Source: Auxenochlorella pyrenoidosa (Eukaryota > Chlorophyta > Trebouxiophyceae > Chlorellales > Chlorellaceae). Taken from it: 64,000 nucleotides of DNA. This document shows, one piece after another, positions 48,701-60,900 of the stretch. Location: contig KQ481937.1 in assembly GCA_001430745.1 (NCBI GenBank), positions 35,209-99,208 on the forward strand, written 5' to 3'. Under the pieces are notes generated by a model, which was given only the letters and a program-made list of their open reading frames with translations, was not told the origin of the DNA and ran no database searches. The position numbers were made by a program, and so were the translations under genes. Numbering within the stretch: position 1 is the first letter of the stretch; the number at the start of each line of letters is the position of its first letter.

Positions 48701-51329
48701 GCGGCAGAGGAGGGCTCTGGCGCGGCTGCTGGAGCGGAGGGCAGCATTGCAACTGGTGGGCTTGGGCTGGGGGGATGGCATGCGCTGCCATATCGGCATG
48801 CCACAAAGCCGGCCTGCTGCTTGCACTGTCTGCTCGCGCTGTGCCGCTTCGCGTGCGCCTGCCCCGCCTGCAGCCTGCCTGGCCTCCACTGACGCTCCAG
48901 CCCTCCTCATCCCAATGCCTCTGGCGCAGACTGGGGCACCGCGGGCTTGCTGGAGGGCCTGTACGTGGTCAGGACCGACCTGGCCCGCCTTGACTCACTG
49001 CTGCCCGAGCTGTCGCCCAAGGACCGCGGGTCAGAGCTGGTGGAGCACACCGTGCGGCAGCACGTGTCGCTCTGCTTTGCCGCCCTGGAGCGGCGCCTGC
49101 TGGGCACCGCCGAGGCGCTGCGCGGCGCGCTGGGCGCGCCGGGCGCGCCGGCGGCGCGCAATGGCGAGGCCAAGCGCCGCCTGCTGGTGCACGGGCTGGG
49201 CCTGCTGCAGGAGCTGATGATGCAGGGCATGGCGCGCCTGCTGCGCAGGTAGGCCGGCGCGGTGGAAGGGGTTTGCTCGTGGCAGGTTGTTCCATGAGCT
49301 GGGCAGGCTGGGGGTAGTGAGGCACTGCTGCACTGCCCGCCTTGGTGACCTGCTTTGTGCCTGCTGCTCCTCCCGCAAAGCTCGACCTCCCCCCTTGTCC
49401 CGCTTCTCGCTCGCGCCACTGCAGCCTGAAAGAGTACGAGCGCCAGAAGTGGGTGCTGGCCGGCTGGGGCGAGGTCTTTGTCAATGCTGTGCACGGCCAG
49501 GTGTCAAACCTGTTCCTCTCGCTGTGCCAGCAGCTGCTGGCGGCGGTGCAGCTGGCGGCGCCTGCCGGCCTGGGCGCTGCCGTGGTGGGCAGCACGCGCA
49601 GCTCCGTGGAGTCTGCGGCGCCCTTTGCAGCCATCCAGCGGCGGCACAGCCAGGCGGCGCCAGAGGGCGCGGGCGGCGGGGGCGACGGCGCCGCGCCGCC
49701 CCCGCCGGCCCTCCTGCTGCTGCTCTGCAAACTGTGCCGGTTTGCGGAGCAGGAGGCGGTGGGGTCGGCGCTGGTGCTGCTGCAGCAGCTGTACCCGGAG
49801 CGCCTGCTGTCGGGCGGCGAGGAGCTGCCCGCCTTTTTGCCCACCGAGCTGGGGCGGCAGCTGGCGGCCACGGCGGGCGCGTTGGCGCAGGGCTACGTGG
49901 CGGCGCACGGCGAGGCGCTCACCCTGGCGGTGGCCAGCACCACCCAGACGACTGACTGGATGCACCACAGGGAGCCGCGCGCGCCGCGCGAGGTGTGCGA
50001 CCTCCTCTTGGAGAAGGTGGCAGGTGGGAATTAGAGGGGGAGGGCTGGGGGGGGCAGCGCCCTGGGGACCTTGCGAGATGGGGAAGCCCCGGGTGCAGGG
50101 GAATACTGGGTGTGCCAGCCAGGGGGAAGCAGCGGGCTTTGGGGGTCGTGGCATCTGGTGGCGGGGCGCACCGGCTCGTTGGGTGCTGAGGGTAGGGCAT
50201 GCATTGCAGGAGGTTGCCCCGGCCTGGACCGAGTCCTCTGCCGCGCTGCGGCCACCGGCTGCCTGCAGCCCCCGGCAAAAGCGCTGTGTGCGGCATGTCC
50301 TGCCCTGCTGCAGAGGTGGACGTCGAGGCCTCCTACCTGCTGGATGACAGCAGCAGCGCCGCCAGCGGCGCGCCCAGCCGGCTGTCGCGCATACACTCGC
50401 GCGTGCCCAGCACAGGCAGCGCGGCCTCCTGGGACTCCTCGCTGCCCGCGCACTCGCACAGCAGCAGCCGCACCGGGCTGGCGCTGGATGCGCAGGGCGC
50501 GTATGTGGAGGCTTCGGTGGGGCGCATGCTTTCGGCGGGCCGCGACAGGTGCGGCACCCTCCATGCTGGGTTGTGGGCCGGGGCTGAAGGGACGTGCATG
50601 CTCTTGCGCACCCTGGTGCTTCCCTGCATTGCTGGCTGCTTGGGGGCCTGGGGCAGGCTGCAGATGTCCCATCTCGTCTTGAATGCAGCACTGTGCAGCC
50701 TGCACGCCTGCCAGGCACCCGCCATTCCTGCCCGTCTCCCCCCTGCAGGGGCAGCCTGGGTGGGCTGGAGCTGTCGCGCCCTGCCATCGCGGCGGCGCTG
50801 CTGTCTATCGCGCTGCGCGCGCTGGTGGACGCCCTGCGCCAGCAGACGCTGGGCCGCGCTGCCTTCCAGCAGGTGCAGCTGGATGTGCACTACCTCCGCC
50901 CAGAGGTGAGGATTGTGTGTGTGTGTGCCCAGGGGCGGGCCTTGCGGCAGGGCGGTGCTCTACGGAGCGCGGGCTCTCAACAGGGACGAGAGTATGCCTC
51001 TGATTATGCCTGCTTGAAAGGGCAAGGGCCATGCAGAAAGTGGGACTGTTGTACAGAGCAGGGCGCGCTCCAGCGCGCCCCACGGCGCCCACTTTGTGAG
51101 CCGGGCATTGCTCCCGCCCTTGCCCACCCGGCCGCAGCTCCAGCGCCTGGTGGCGGGCAGCGCCGACGGCCCTGCCGTGGTGCAGCTGCTGGACGAGCTG
51201 ATGGCGGTGGCCATGGAGCGCTGCCTGGAGCCGCTGCTGCTGGAGTCATCGGTGCTGGACCGCATCCTGGCCAGCGCCAAGCTGGCTGCGGGCAGCCAGC
51301 AAGCGCAGCAGCCGCTGTCGCTGCTGTAG
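45769..51329 (+). CDS. VPS51: VPS51, GARP/EARP vesicle-tethering subunit
   Basis: Fourteen exons join in phase to 959 residues: 45769-45893, 46073-46274, 46402-46516, 46737-46954, 47211-47360, 47701-47806, 48055-48249, 48342-48409, 48557-48755, 48930-49248, 49425-50023, 50314-50548, 50749-50905, 51138-51329. The N-terminal signature is clear: [13 protein letters not shown], then [19 protein letters not shown] and [20 protein letters not shown]. This coiled-coil start lets VPS51 join VPS52 and VPS53 and bind a SNARE. The rest is helical, as in CATCHR-family tethers, with a Ser-rich low-complexity insert near residues 760-840. The length suits plant and animal VPS51. It acts in retrograde traffic from endosomes to the trans-Golgi. 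Confidence 0.92.
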
Positions 51330-51373
51330 GAACAGGCGCTCGCGCTGTGTGCCGGGGTCTTTCTTCGTCACCT

Positions 51374-51378
51374 TGTAA
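51374..51378 (+). terminator. Polyadenylation signal of VPS51 (TGTAA)
   Basis: TGTAA lies 45 nt after the stop, and another at 51401-51405. Between here and 51997 (about 0.6 kb) no coding exon is supported; the stretch holds the promoter and leader of the next gene. Confidence 0.6.
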
Positions 51379-51963
51379 GTGATTGCAAGATGCCACTACA
51401 TGTAACCTGTACGGAGTATCACAGCTGGCATGCCCTGTGGACCTGGCAAGGCACTTTAGTTGCGGTATTGCTCTTGCCAGGCAAAGCGCAGTTGCCAGCA
51501 TGCAGCACCCACTAATGGCAGTCCTGCACTTGAAGGTCGCTCTCCTGAATATACCGCAAGAACTACTTTCTGATGTGCATCACTGCTGTGGGAAGGTCGA
51601 GGCTGGGCATGGGTGGCTGCTGGATGCCTCGGTTCTCCTTGCCGCTGTGGTCAGCATAGCAGCACGAGGGGGCGAGGGTTGCATGAGTGGTGATGGAGCA
51701 CGCAGGGCTCCCCGTCCTTCAAGTCGAAGTGCATGTGTTTTGATGTGCATGCATTCGTGAGAGCAAAGAAGCATTGTGTGCAGGCCACATCGATTCTGCA
51801 CCGATCGCCCACAGCGCGCAGCAGGCGGCGACAGGCTGCGCCAGCTGTCGTCGCCAACTCTGCAATTCTCGCTTCCGCTCCCTCCGGAGCGTTCCTCCTC
51901 GGCTTTAAACAGCTGGTCGAGCGCTGTAGCCGCGGTCGTGCTTTCAAGGGCCGGCAGACAGGC

Positions 51964-51993
51964 GGAGTCAGCTCAGAGGGAGTCAGCTCAGAG
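51964..51993. repeat. 15-bp tandem repeat in the leader just before the TmcB-like start codon
   Basis: Two adjacent copies of GGAGTCAGCTCAGAG end four bases before the ATG at 51998. The repeat would lie in the 5' UTR, next to the start site. Confidence 0.85.
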
Positions 51994-51997
51994 GGAG

Positions 51998-54900
51998 ATG
52001 CAGCGGCAGAACAGCGCGAGCAGCGCAGGCTCGGGCAGCACAGCAGCGACCAGCAACTCGGCCTGGAGCGGCGAGTGGGCAGGGCTCGGTCTTTGAGCGA
52101 AAAGTGTTGGCAACTCGCTTCCTCTGCTTTTTTCATGGCATGGCTTCTGCATCTACCGCCTCTGATCGATTTGGAGCAATCTTGGGCCCTTCCCGGTCGC
52201 AGGCGCCTCCAGCCAGGGAGAGAGACCTCAAGAAGACGGTGCAGCTGCAGCCGACGATGCCTCGGCGGAGTTGCAAGGCTCCCTGCGGGGCTCACTGCAG
52301 GTGGGTGTGCTGCATATGGCGCTCGGGCGCCTTGGGTGGACCGTCCCGCGCGGGCGTGGCGGGCGGCGAGCGGCAGCCATGTCCTGCCGCTCTCAAGCTG
52401 CCGCTCAAACTTCATGCTGCTTTGCAGGAGGCTGTGTTTGGCGTGCTGTACACTCTTTCCAAGGAGAAGTTTAGCGAGGGCTGGCGCTGGGTATTGGTCA
52501 CCATGGTGAGGGCTTGTGCCTGTCCGTCTTACCGGCGCAGAACTGCAAGCCTTGCCCAGCACCGCTGATTGTGCCGCCCTGCGTCTCATCTCCTCCTGCT
52601 GTATCCAGGTGACAGCTGAGCTGAATGCACGGTTCAAGACCTGGATGGTTATAGTGAATGCATGGTCAGGGGCTCTCGCATTCACGTTGATACTGCCTTG
52701 TCCACTGCCCCTGCTGCCACCCCTCCCTCCTCCCCCACGCACAAAGATTGTGGATTACCTGCAGCTGGCAGTCTTCTTCATTGGAAACAAGTGAGAAGGC
52801 GACACAGTTACGTAGGGAGTGTGATGCACGGTGTTATTTTATGCTTGGACCTCAGGATAACCAATGCTCTGTCATGTGCTCCTCAAACCGCTGCGTCATA
52901 CCTCGCCCTTTTCCCGCTCCAGCTTCCCGTGGACGATGAACTTCCGAGCCTGGTACTGGAAGTGGCTCTCCTGGATCTGCTTTACCAACAGTGAGAGCAG
53001 GGCACAAACCTGGTAATGGCAGGCTGCTCTGGCAGGCAGTGCCTGCCCGCTTGCCCACCATCCTGCCGGCCACTCGAACCATCTCCCTGAGCTTACTGTG
53101 CAATGCAGTGTTCCCGCCCCACACGGGACTTGGCAATGGTGACTACACGTTTTACCAGGCGAGATACTGAGAAGCTAGAGGCTAGACTTGGCCAGAAAAC
53201 TGGGCAGGCCATTTGCAGCCCGGGCCTGCTCTCGCCTTGCAACAACCCTCTTGCCCCCATGTACCCCCGACAGGTTGTGTTCTACACGCTCACCGTCATC
53301 CTGGTGGCTGCCTTCATTCTCTGCGTGTTTGTTGGTAGGCAGGCTGGGGGCGCAAGCCATGCATTGCCAGCGACATGCGGGGATGGCGGTAGGCATGGCA
53401 ACTTGCTATGCAGCCCGCCCTGCTGCCAGGCCAGCTCTCTCTACCTTGCCGATATCATGCAGGGCATAGCTTCAAGACAGGCAGCTTTCCCTGGGTAGGT
53501 GATGGTACGGGGGGAGGGGGGGAAGGGGCGATGGGGGCGGGGGGGTGCAAGAGCCTGCACAGCAGCCGAGCAGCTGCTGCAGCTGCAGGCCATGCATTTT
53601 GGGAGGCAGCAGGGCGCATACCCTCCCCTGCTGCTCGCGCCGCTGCCCTGGCTTTGCAGTTGTGGCCCATCAAGGTGCTCAAAGTGGCCGTCAGCTTCTT
53701 CTTCGAAGTGTTCTACATCTCCTCCCTGGGCATTTTCTGCGTGTCCCTGGACTGCACCTACTACCGCAGCGGCGCCAAGTACAGCGAGGCGAGTGTGGCT
53801 GGCATGCTGGGCTGGGGCGGCCTGCGCTGCAGAGAACAAGCTTCGTCCGAGATGTTTCAGGTGCCATTGCCGCCGCCTTATTTGCCGCCTGCCAACTAGG
53901 TGCCGGCCACCCCCCTGCCTGCAGAAGTTCCCTGCTGTGGAGTGCTTCCACATGCCACACCTGGCCACCATCATCATCTCCTGCAGCGTCTCGCTGCTGG
54001 CCATGCTCATGGCGAGTGCAGCCTCCCGCATTTGCGGTCACCGGCAGACACATCCATGTGCCTGGGTGGCCAGCTGTTGCGGGAGACTTGATGGACTGCT
54101 GGCCATCCGGCAAAGTTCAGCGGGACTGCATGCGACCTCTGCACCCGCCCCAGCATTCCTTCCTGCGCCGCTGCCCTGCAGGCTTACTTCATCTCCATTG
54201 CAAACTCTGAGCTCGACCCGCTCAAGTTTGAGCCTGCAGGACAGGCACACCACAGGTTTGGCAGCCACAGACAAGGGCAGGCTCTGATGGGAATGGCAGG
54301 GCCTCAGCACGCCAAACGCTGCCGCTCCTCCCCATTGCGCCCGGTCCCCCACGCTCCTGAGACGTGAAACCCTGGATCATGCAGGTCTGCTGTGAAGCGC
54401 TGGGCCCTGATCTCAATCATCACACTGGTTAGAATGCAGAAGCTCCCCGCCGCTGTGGCTGGCTGCCTGCAATACAAGCCGCCCGCAGGGCATGTCTTCG
54501 AGACAGCAGCCTGCATCCAGATGTCCGCATGATGCAGCGCCACGCAAGAGCTCGAGTGGCAGCCACTGACGCCCTCTCAGCCCTCCCAGCTTTCATGCAA
54601 ATCGGGCCCCAAACCTCGCATGCAGGTCAACGAGATCCTGCCGTCGTACACGCAGACGCAGGGTGTGGTCTGCATCCTGATCACAGGCTACCTACTGTAC
54701 AACTGTGAGGATGCACCCGCAGCTGCGGGTAGCTGGAGACTCTGGGGAAGGCGTGACAGTTGCGATGCAGAGCCTGCCGGCTGCCTCTTCACGCAGCACT
54801 TGTGCGCTGCCCTCTGTCTCTGCAGACATCCGTTACATGCCCTTCCAGACTCCCTGGGTGAATGGTCTTCAGGTGTGCAGGCAGCTTGCCAGACGAGTCT

Positions 54901-57900
54901 TGGACGTTTTAGCAACCTGCGTGTCCTACCTTCTCTCTGCCAGCGTCCTCGGTCCTGCGGCAGACCTCAACTCTCAAATCATTCCCAACTTCTGCCTGTC
55001 CCGAACCGCTTGCAGGTCAGCTTCTTTGCCTCCCTCACCTGGGCATCCCTGATCATCCTGCTCACCGCCTTCATCTACCCAAACCAGACCGTGGGCCTGT
55101 TCACCACGCTGCTGTGGGCGGGTGCGACGCCTGTAGTGTGCAGGTTGTTGAGTGTCCGAAGGCTCAATGAGCACAGGCCCTGGCTAGCTCCGCCGTCTGC
55201 ATGTATTGCTGGCAGCCGGCGGCCTTGGCTGCAGGCAGCGCAGGGCTTCGACCGCTGAAACCGACCCTGGATCACTGCTGCCGGTCTCCTGCAGGCGTGC
55301 TGCCCAGCGTCGTGCTGGCCTGGACGCTGCTGTACTGCCGCCTGCGCTGGGCGCACCGTGTCGCGCTGAAATACCGCGAGGCGCTGTTCTGCAAGCAGCA
55401 GGTGGTGCACAAGTTTGTCGATGAGCTGGAGGTGGAGGTGAGGGGCGGGCGGGGGCCCAGAGGGAGGGGTGCGGGCAGGGGGGGCGGTGCTTATGCACAG
55501 GTGGGCGCTGCTTGCAGACGGTGGTGTACATGGTGATTTATCTTGAAGCCAATTGCAGCAGAACCCGTGGCCTTGGGGATGGCCTTGTCTGCCTGTCTAC
55601 CTACCTCCCTGCCCTCCAGGTGGTGGCCCGGTGCGCCCGGATCACAGACCAGTGGGGCGAGCGCATTCCTGAGTGGATCGAGACTGCAGAGGTGGTTATC
55701 AAGGCGGGGCTGGAACAGGTGTGCAGGGGATGTACTCCATCACGGGCAGGCTTAGGCAGGAGTTGAATGCAGGGAGCCATCAGCACCAGCAAGCTCGTGC
55801 GCTGCTTTGCCTAGGGCTGTGCCTTGCCTGCGCCTGCCTCGACCTTTGTCAACCCCCTGCACAACCTGCAGTTCCCAGACAGCGCCTTCCTGCACATCCT
55901 CTACTCATCCTTCCTGCTCGAGGCTCGCAAGCAGAACCAGGTGCAGCTGGGCCAGTGGCATTTGCAAGGAGGAGGGTGCTGCTGCCCAGGAGCGGTTGAG
56001 CAAGGCTTGCAGCAGTGCAACCGCATCAGCACTGCCTTCCTGACCGCTGCATGCACCGCCTTCTCCCCTGCAGCGCGCCGCCAGCATGCTGGAGATGGCG
56101 CGCAAGCTGGAGCCCGGCATCGGCGAGCGTTTTATGCTGTTTGTGCGAGACCGGGAGCAGAAGCAGCGCCAGGGCGCCGGCGGCAGCGATGGATCTTACG
56201 ACCTGCTCTCCTATGTGGAGTTCCAGGTAAGTTGCCCAGGCCGGGGGTGGGCTGCAAAGCAAAGCAAACAGGTGGATGCAAGAGCAGCAGGGGCATGGCA
56301 GCAGGGGCGCATGCCCTCGCTCATGCCCGAGCTCTGCCTGCTGCCCGCGGGCCTTGCCTAGCCGCGGCCATCCCTGCCTGACCTCCTTCCCTGCAGAACA
56401 GCTATCGTGCCATCATCGAGTCGCACACGGGCGCGCTCAAAGCCATCCGCAACTTCTGGCGCAGCTTGGTGCGCCGCGACGTCAAGTTTGGTGGTGAGCG
56501 CGCCTGCTAGGGAAGATGGACGAGCACCGGCTGCAAACTAGGGGAGATGTCTTGATGAGGATGGCCCTGGTGCGCAGGTTTCTCAGTGCGACCCCCCCTT
56601 GTGCCACTGCCCCGCAGACCTGACCCAGGCCTTCACGCTCCTGGATGCCGCCGAGAAGCGGGCAGAGCTTACGTACCAGGCGGTGGGCTGCCTAGGCCTG
56701 CCTCGCTAGGCACACCCTGCCTCAAGCTCTGCTACCTGCAGCAAAAGTTTCAAGCTGCATCGGCTGACAAGCTGACCCGAAGGCACCTCCCTACCTTCTG
56801 CTGCCCTTGCTGTGGCGTCGCAGGTGCTGCTTAAGCACCCCTCCTCTGTCAAGCTGTTGCGCGCCTACGCCCGGTTCCTAGAGGCGAGCGGCTGCTGCAG
56901 TTGGGGAGCATGCAAACATGGGGGTGCAAAGCGTCAAGCTGTGCGCTGTGCTGCCAGGGCTTTGCACACACACATTTTCAGAAAGAGTTTCGTTGACGCT
57001 CTGCCCCGCTGCCTGCAGGATGTGCGCTCCAACCCATGGGCGGCGCAGCGTTACTATGGCGAGGCTGAACGGCTGGAGATCGAGGCTAGTGACCTTGGGC
57101 AGGAGGGTGGCGAGGGGTGAGCATCAGGGGGAAGGGTCGCTGCCTTGGGCTGCAGCCAGGGAATGACAATGGCCTTTCAGGCAGAGCTGGCCTAAGCTGG
57201 CCGGCAACACTTGCAGTTTCTCAACGTGTGTCCAGCCCTCTTTGCCCCTTTCCCGGGCCCTGCAGCGCTGGCGAGGGCAGGCAGGACAACGGCGATGAGC
57301 GCTCGCTCAACCAGATGGTGGACGACAGCAGCGATGCGATCGTTGTAACAAACGATGCCGGGTGAGCACGGTGAATGCTGGGCAAGCTTCTTGGGCTGCA
57401 AGAAGGGAAGATTCAGGGCAGCTGATGGCTTCGAACGGCTGCGGGCTCAGTTCTTGCTTCTTTGCTTTGCCTGATTGATGAGACAATCATGCCCGCCCTC
57501 TTCTGTGTGCAGCATCATCCAGTTCTGCAACCGCGCTATCGCCGACATGTACGTAAAGGACAGTGCTGGCGAGGGCATTCGCCAAGGGGGAACATGCACT
57601 GCCACAGCAAGACCAACGTGCCTCGCCCACCACGATGCATGGCAGCGCCTTGATCCCCAAACTTCCTGCCCGCTGCCCCCCGCCTGCAGGTGGGGCTACT
57701 CTGTGAATGAGCTGCAGGGCAAGAACGTCAGTGTGCTCATGGGCCCTCCAGCCTCATCCCACCACTCCCAGTATCTGCAGCGCTACAAGAAGACAGGTCA
57801 GAGCGCGGGAAGGGTGATAGCCTGCCACTGCCGTGATTTTGGCCAAGATGCCCAGGAGGCAGAGTGCCGCTGGGGCATGATCTCCTTCTGCTCGCTGCCG

Positions 57901-60900
57901 TGCATTCTGCAGGCAAGTGCAGCGTGATGAACACCACTCGGACGGTGGTAGGCATGCACAAGGAGGTGCGCGACAGGGAGGTGTCCGGCTCATTTTGGAG
58001 TGTGCATCCAGTGCTGCATCAACCCTGCAGTCTGGCATCTCCCATCCAAGCTTGGTCCAACGTCCTTGCAGAGCTTCAGCTTCCCGGTGACCATGACCCT
58101 GAAGGAGGTCAAACAAGGCGACAGCAAGTCATTCATGGTGCGCTGCCTGGGGATAGGGCCCTGCTGCAGCCCCCTGCAGAGGCGGCTCCTTGCCTTCGCC
58201 CAGCTGCAGCGCTCCAGCACCATTTGTGCCGTGCCCTGCCCTGCTGGCCTCCCCGGGTCGTCCAGTCACCCTGCCCATTCCTACCCTCCTACCAATCTGC
58301 TCAACCTGCAGGGCATCTTCAAGACGTCAAAGGAGGACTTGCGCTGGGCTGGCCTGTGGGTGAACGCCGGGGGCCACGTGATGGGCCTGGACCGTCCCTT
58401 TTCTGACAAGTTTGGCTGGGCGCACAAGGACCTGGCCCTGCAGCACATCGCCTCCATTGGTGCGGACGACTCTGTGGGCGCAAACTTTGCCATTGTGGCA
58501 GACAAGCTGAAAAAGGTAAAAACTCGAACTGGTGGGGGTGGGGTGGGGTGGGAACCGGGGGCGGCAGGGCTGCAGTGCCTGCTTGAGTGGACAGCGTGGG
58601 TTGGCAGCCCTGCTGTTGTGTACGATGCCTGCCTCCTGCCTGCTACACTACAAAAGGGGAGCATTTGCCGCATTGCTGCATTGGAACTGCCCTGCTCCCT
58701 CTGGTGCAGTGGGAGTACAAGGAGTCCGAGGTGGGCCAAGTGGTGCACACCTTCACCGTGCGAGTGCGGCACAAGTACGGCGCCAGCGTTCAGGTGTCTG
58801 GCGAGGCCAGCTTTGAGGGCACGCAGAACATGCGCACCGTGTGAGTTTGGCACTGGGCAGCCAGGGGCGGCGCTGAGCCGTCTGTGCCCCCTGCAGAGCA
58901 GCAGGCGCCGCGACGACTGCCTGTGCATCCCAGACCCTGCGCTCCCAGCCTCTACAACCGTATCTCATTCTGGGTCCCTTTGTCCTGCCTGCAGCCGCGT
59001 GCGCTTCCTGCTGGATGAGAGGGTGGAGAGCCTGGGCCTGGTGTCCGTCAACCCGGCTGGTGCCATCGTGTACTGCAATGCCACTTTCGAGTCGATGCTC
59101 GGCTTTGAGCCAGGCAAGCGGGCAGTGGGCGCAGCGAGGCTTCGTACGCAGGCACACCTCTGACGCCTGCGATGTATGGCCGTCATCATGGCAAGCTGCT
59201 AGTTTCGGGACGGTTCTCATGGGCACGCTCCCATGCGTGTGCAGGTGCACTGATGGGCAAGAACCACTCCATATCAGACCTGCTCAAGGGGCCCGCCGTC
59301 AAGATGGTGGTCCGCTGGCTGCAGGCCGCTGCCAGGAACACCGACGCCAATGCCATTGTGAGTTGTCTACGGGCACATGTGCGACGGCATGTGTCCGGCT
59401 GAATCTCTGTGGGGTGCTGGGCTTCACTGGCGAAAGCCAGGTGTAGTCAGGCGACCACAAGCCCTTCTTGACCCACGTGCTCTGCTCCCCTCCGCTGTCG
59501 GCAGGCTCCCACCAGCTGCCGCACCGGGCGCACCGTGCTGCTTGTGGGGCACAACAACAAGGAGGTGCCAGTGCGGCTCACCATCGAGCCGTGCATGGTG
59601 GGCAAGATGCGCCTGCTGACGGCAACAAGTGAGCGCTTGGCAGTGGCAGCTGATGCTGCTGAGCTATGATGCAAGACTGGGCTGCAGGCAGCCCACAGAC
59701 GGGCGCAGCGTGCACATAAGCAAAGCCTGCTAAAGAGCCGGCCCCCGCCACTCAAACGTGCATGTGGGTCATTTGCCACCCCTGCTGCTGCCCGCGTGCA
59801 GCGACCAAGCAGCCCATCCCGCCGGCAGACTGCTGGGGCGGCGGCAGCCTCAAGGTGAGCCGGCTGCAGCCAGCATGTCTGCTGCCCAGCACGTCAGCCT
59901 GACAGGTTCTTTGTCAGTATTTTGCTGATGGCCTGCCGCGTGCTCGACACGTGATGGATTGGATTTGCTGCTCCCGCAGGATATGATCGAGGCCGGGAAG
60001 CGGATGCTGCTGCTGCTGCGCGGCGACGGCTGCATCCTCACCTTCAAGGCCGACCCGGCTTTGCTCACCGGCCTGTTTGGACAGGATCCGGCTACTCTTG
60101 TCAAGAAGGTGTTGTGTGCAGCAGTCCTGAACTGCTTGGGCAACTGGGGTTCAGGCACCCCGGCACCTGATCTTACCCTGATCATCATGGGTTCTCAACC
60201 CTGCTGGATGTCCATCTTGTTCTGCCCACTGCTTCCTGCCTGCTGCAGAAGCTGTCAGAGTTGGTGCCCGAGATGCTGGCGCCGGCAGGCCATCAGGGCA
60301 CCTGGCCCAGCCAGACGCAGCTGCTGCACCGCCTGGTGGCGCACTCTGTGGCAGTGGCAGGTGGGAGTGCATTGTCGCCGCAGGACTAAGGCGGGGGTGA
60401 AGCTGCTATGTTCTGCATGCAAAGCATGTTGCTGTGCCTTGCTTCGCCCTGCCGCTGCATCTGCCGTCTGATGCACCGTGCCATCGTGCAACCAGCCCTG
60501 CAGCCGCGGGCGGCAAGGCTTCCTTCCGTGTCGGTGTGCTGCCCGATGCCAACGTGATGAGCCTGCGGGCTCGCATGGCATTGGGCTCATCCGGTACAGT
60601 TGCCAGCAGGCAAGGGCTGGGCAGAAGGCAGGCACAAGCAACAGCGCTGTTGAGCAAGGGAGAATTCGTCAGCAGCCGTGGGTGAGCCCCTGTCGACAAG
60701 CAGGGAGGTAGCTCACCCTACTCTTGCACTTGCTGGCTGCAGGCTGGTGCTGCACCCTGTGGCCGACACGGAGCTCGATGTGGCGGAGCTGGTGGACGAG
60801 GGCTTCATCACCCAGCAGGACGTGGTGGCAGGTAGGCAACAGCTGGCAATAGCCAGGTGGCCGGACAGGGACTACTCTGGACGCCAGGTAGCCGGCAAAC

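Noticed and set aside
49504..50787. A 427-codon minus-strand open frame opposite VPS51
   Set aside because: Antisense shadow of the large VPS51 exons and their introns, rich in Arg/Pro/Ala, without domains.
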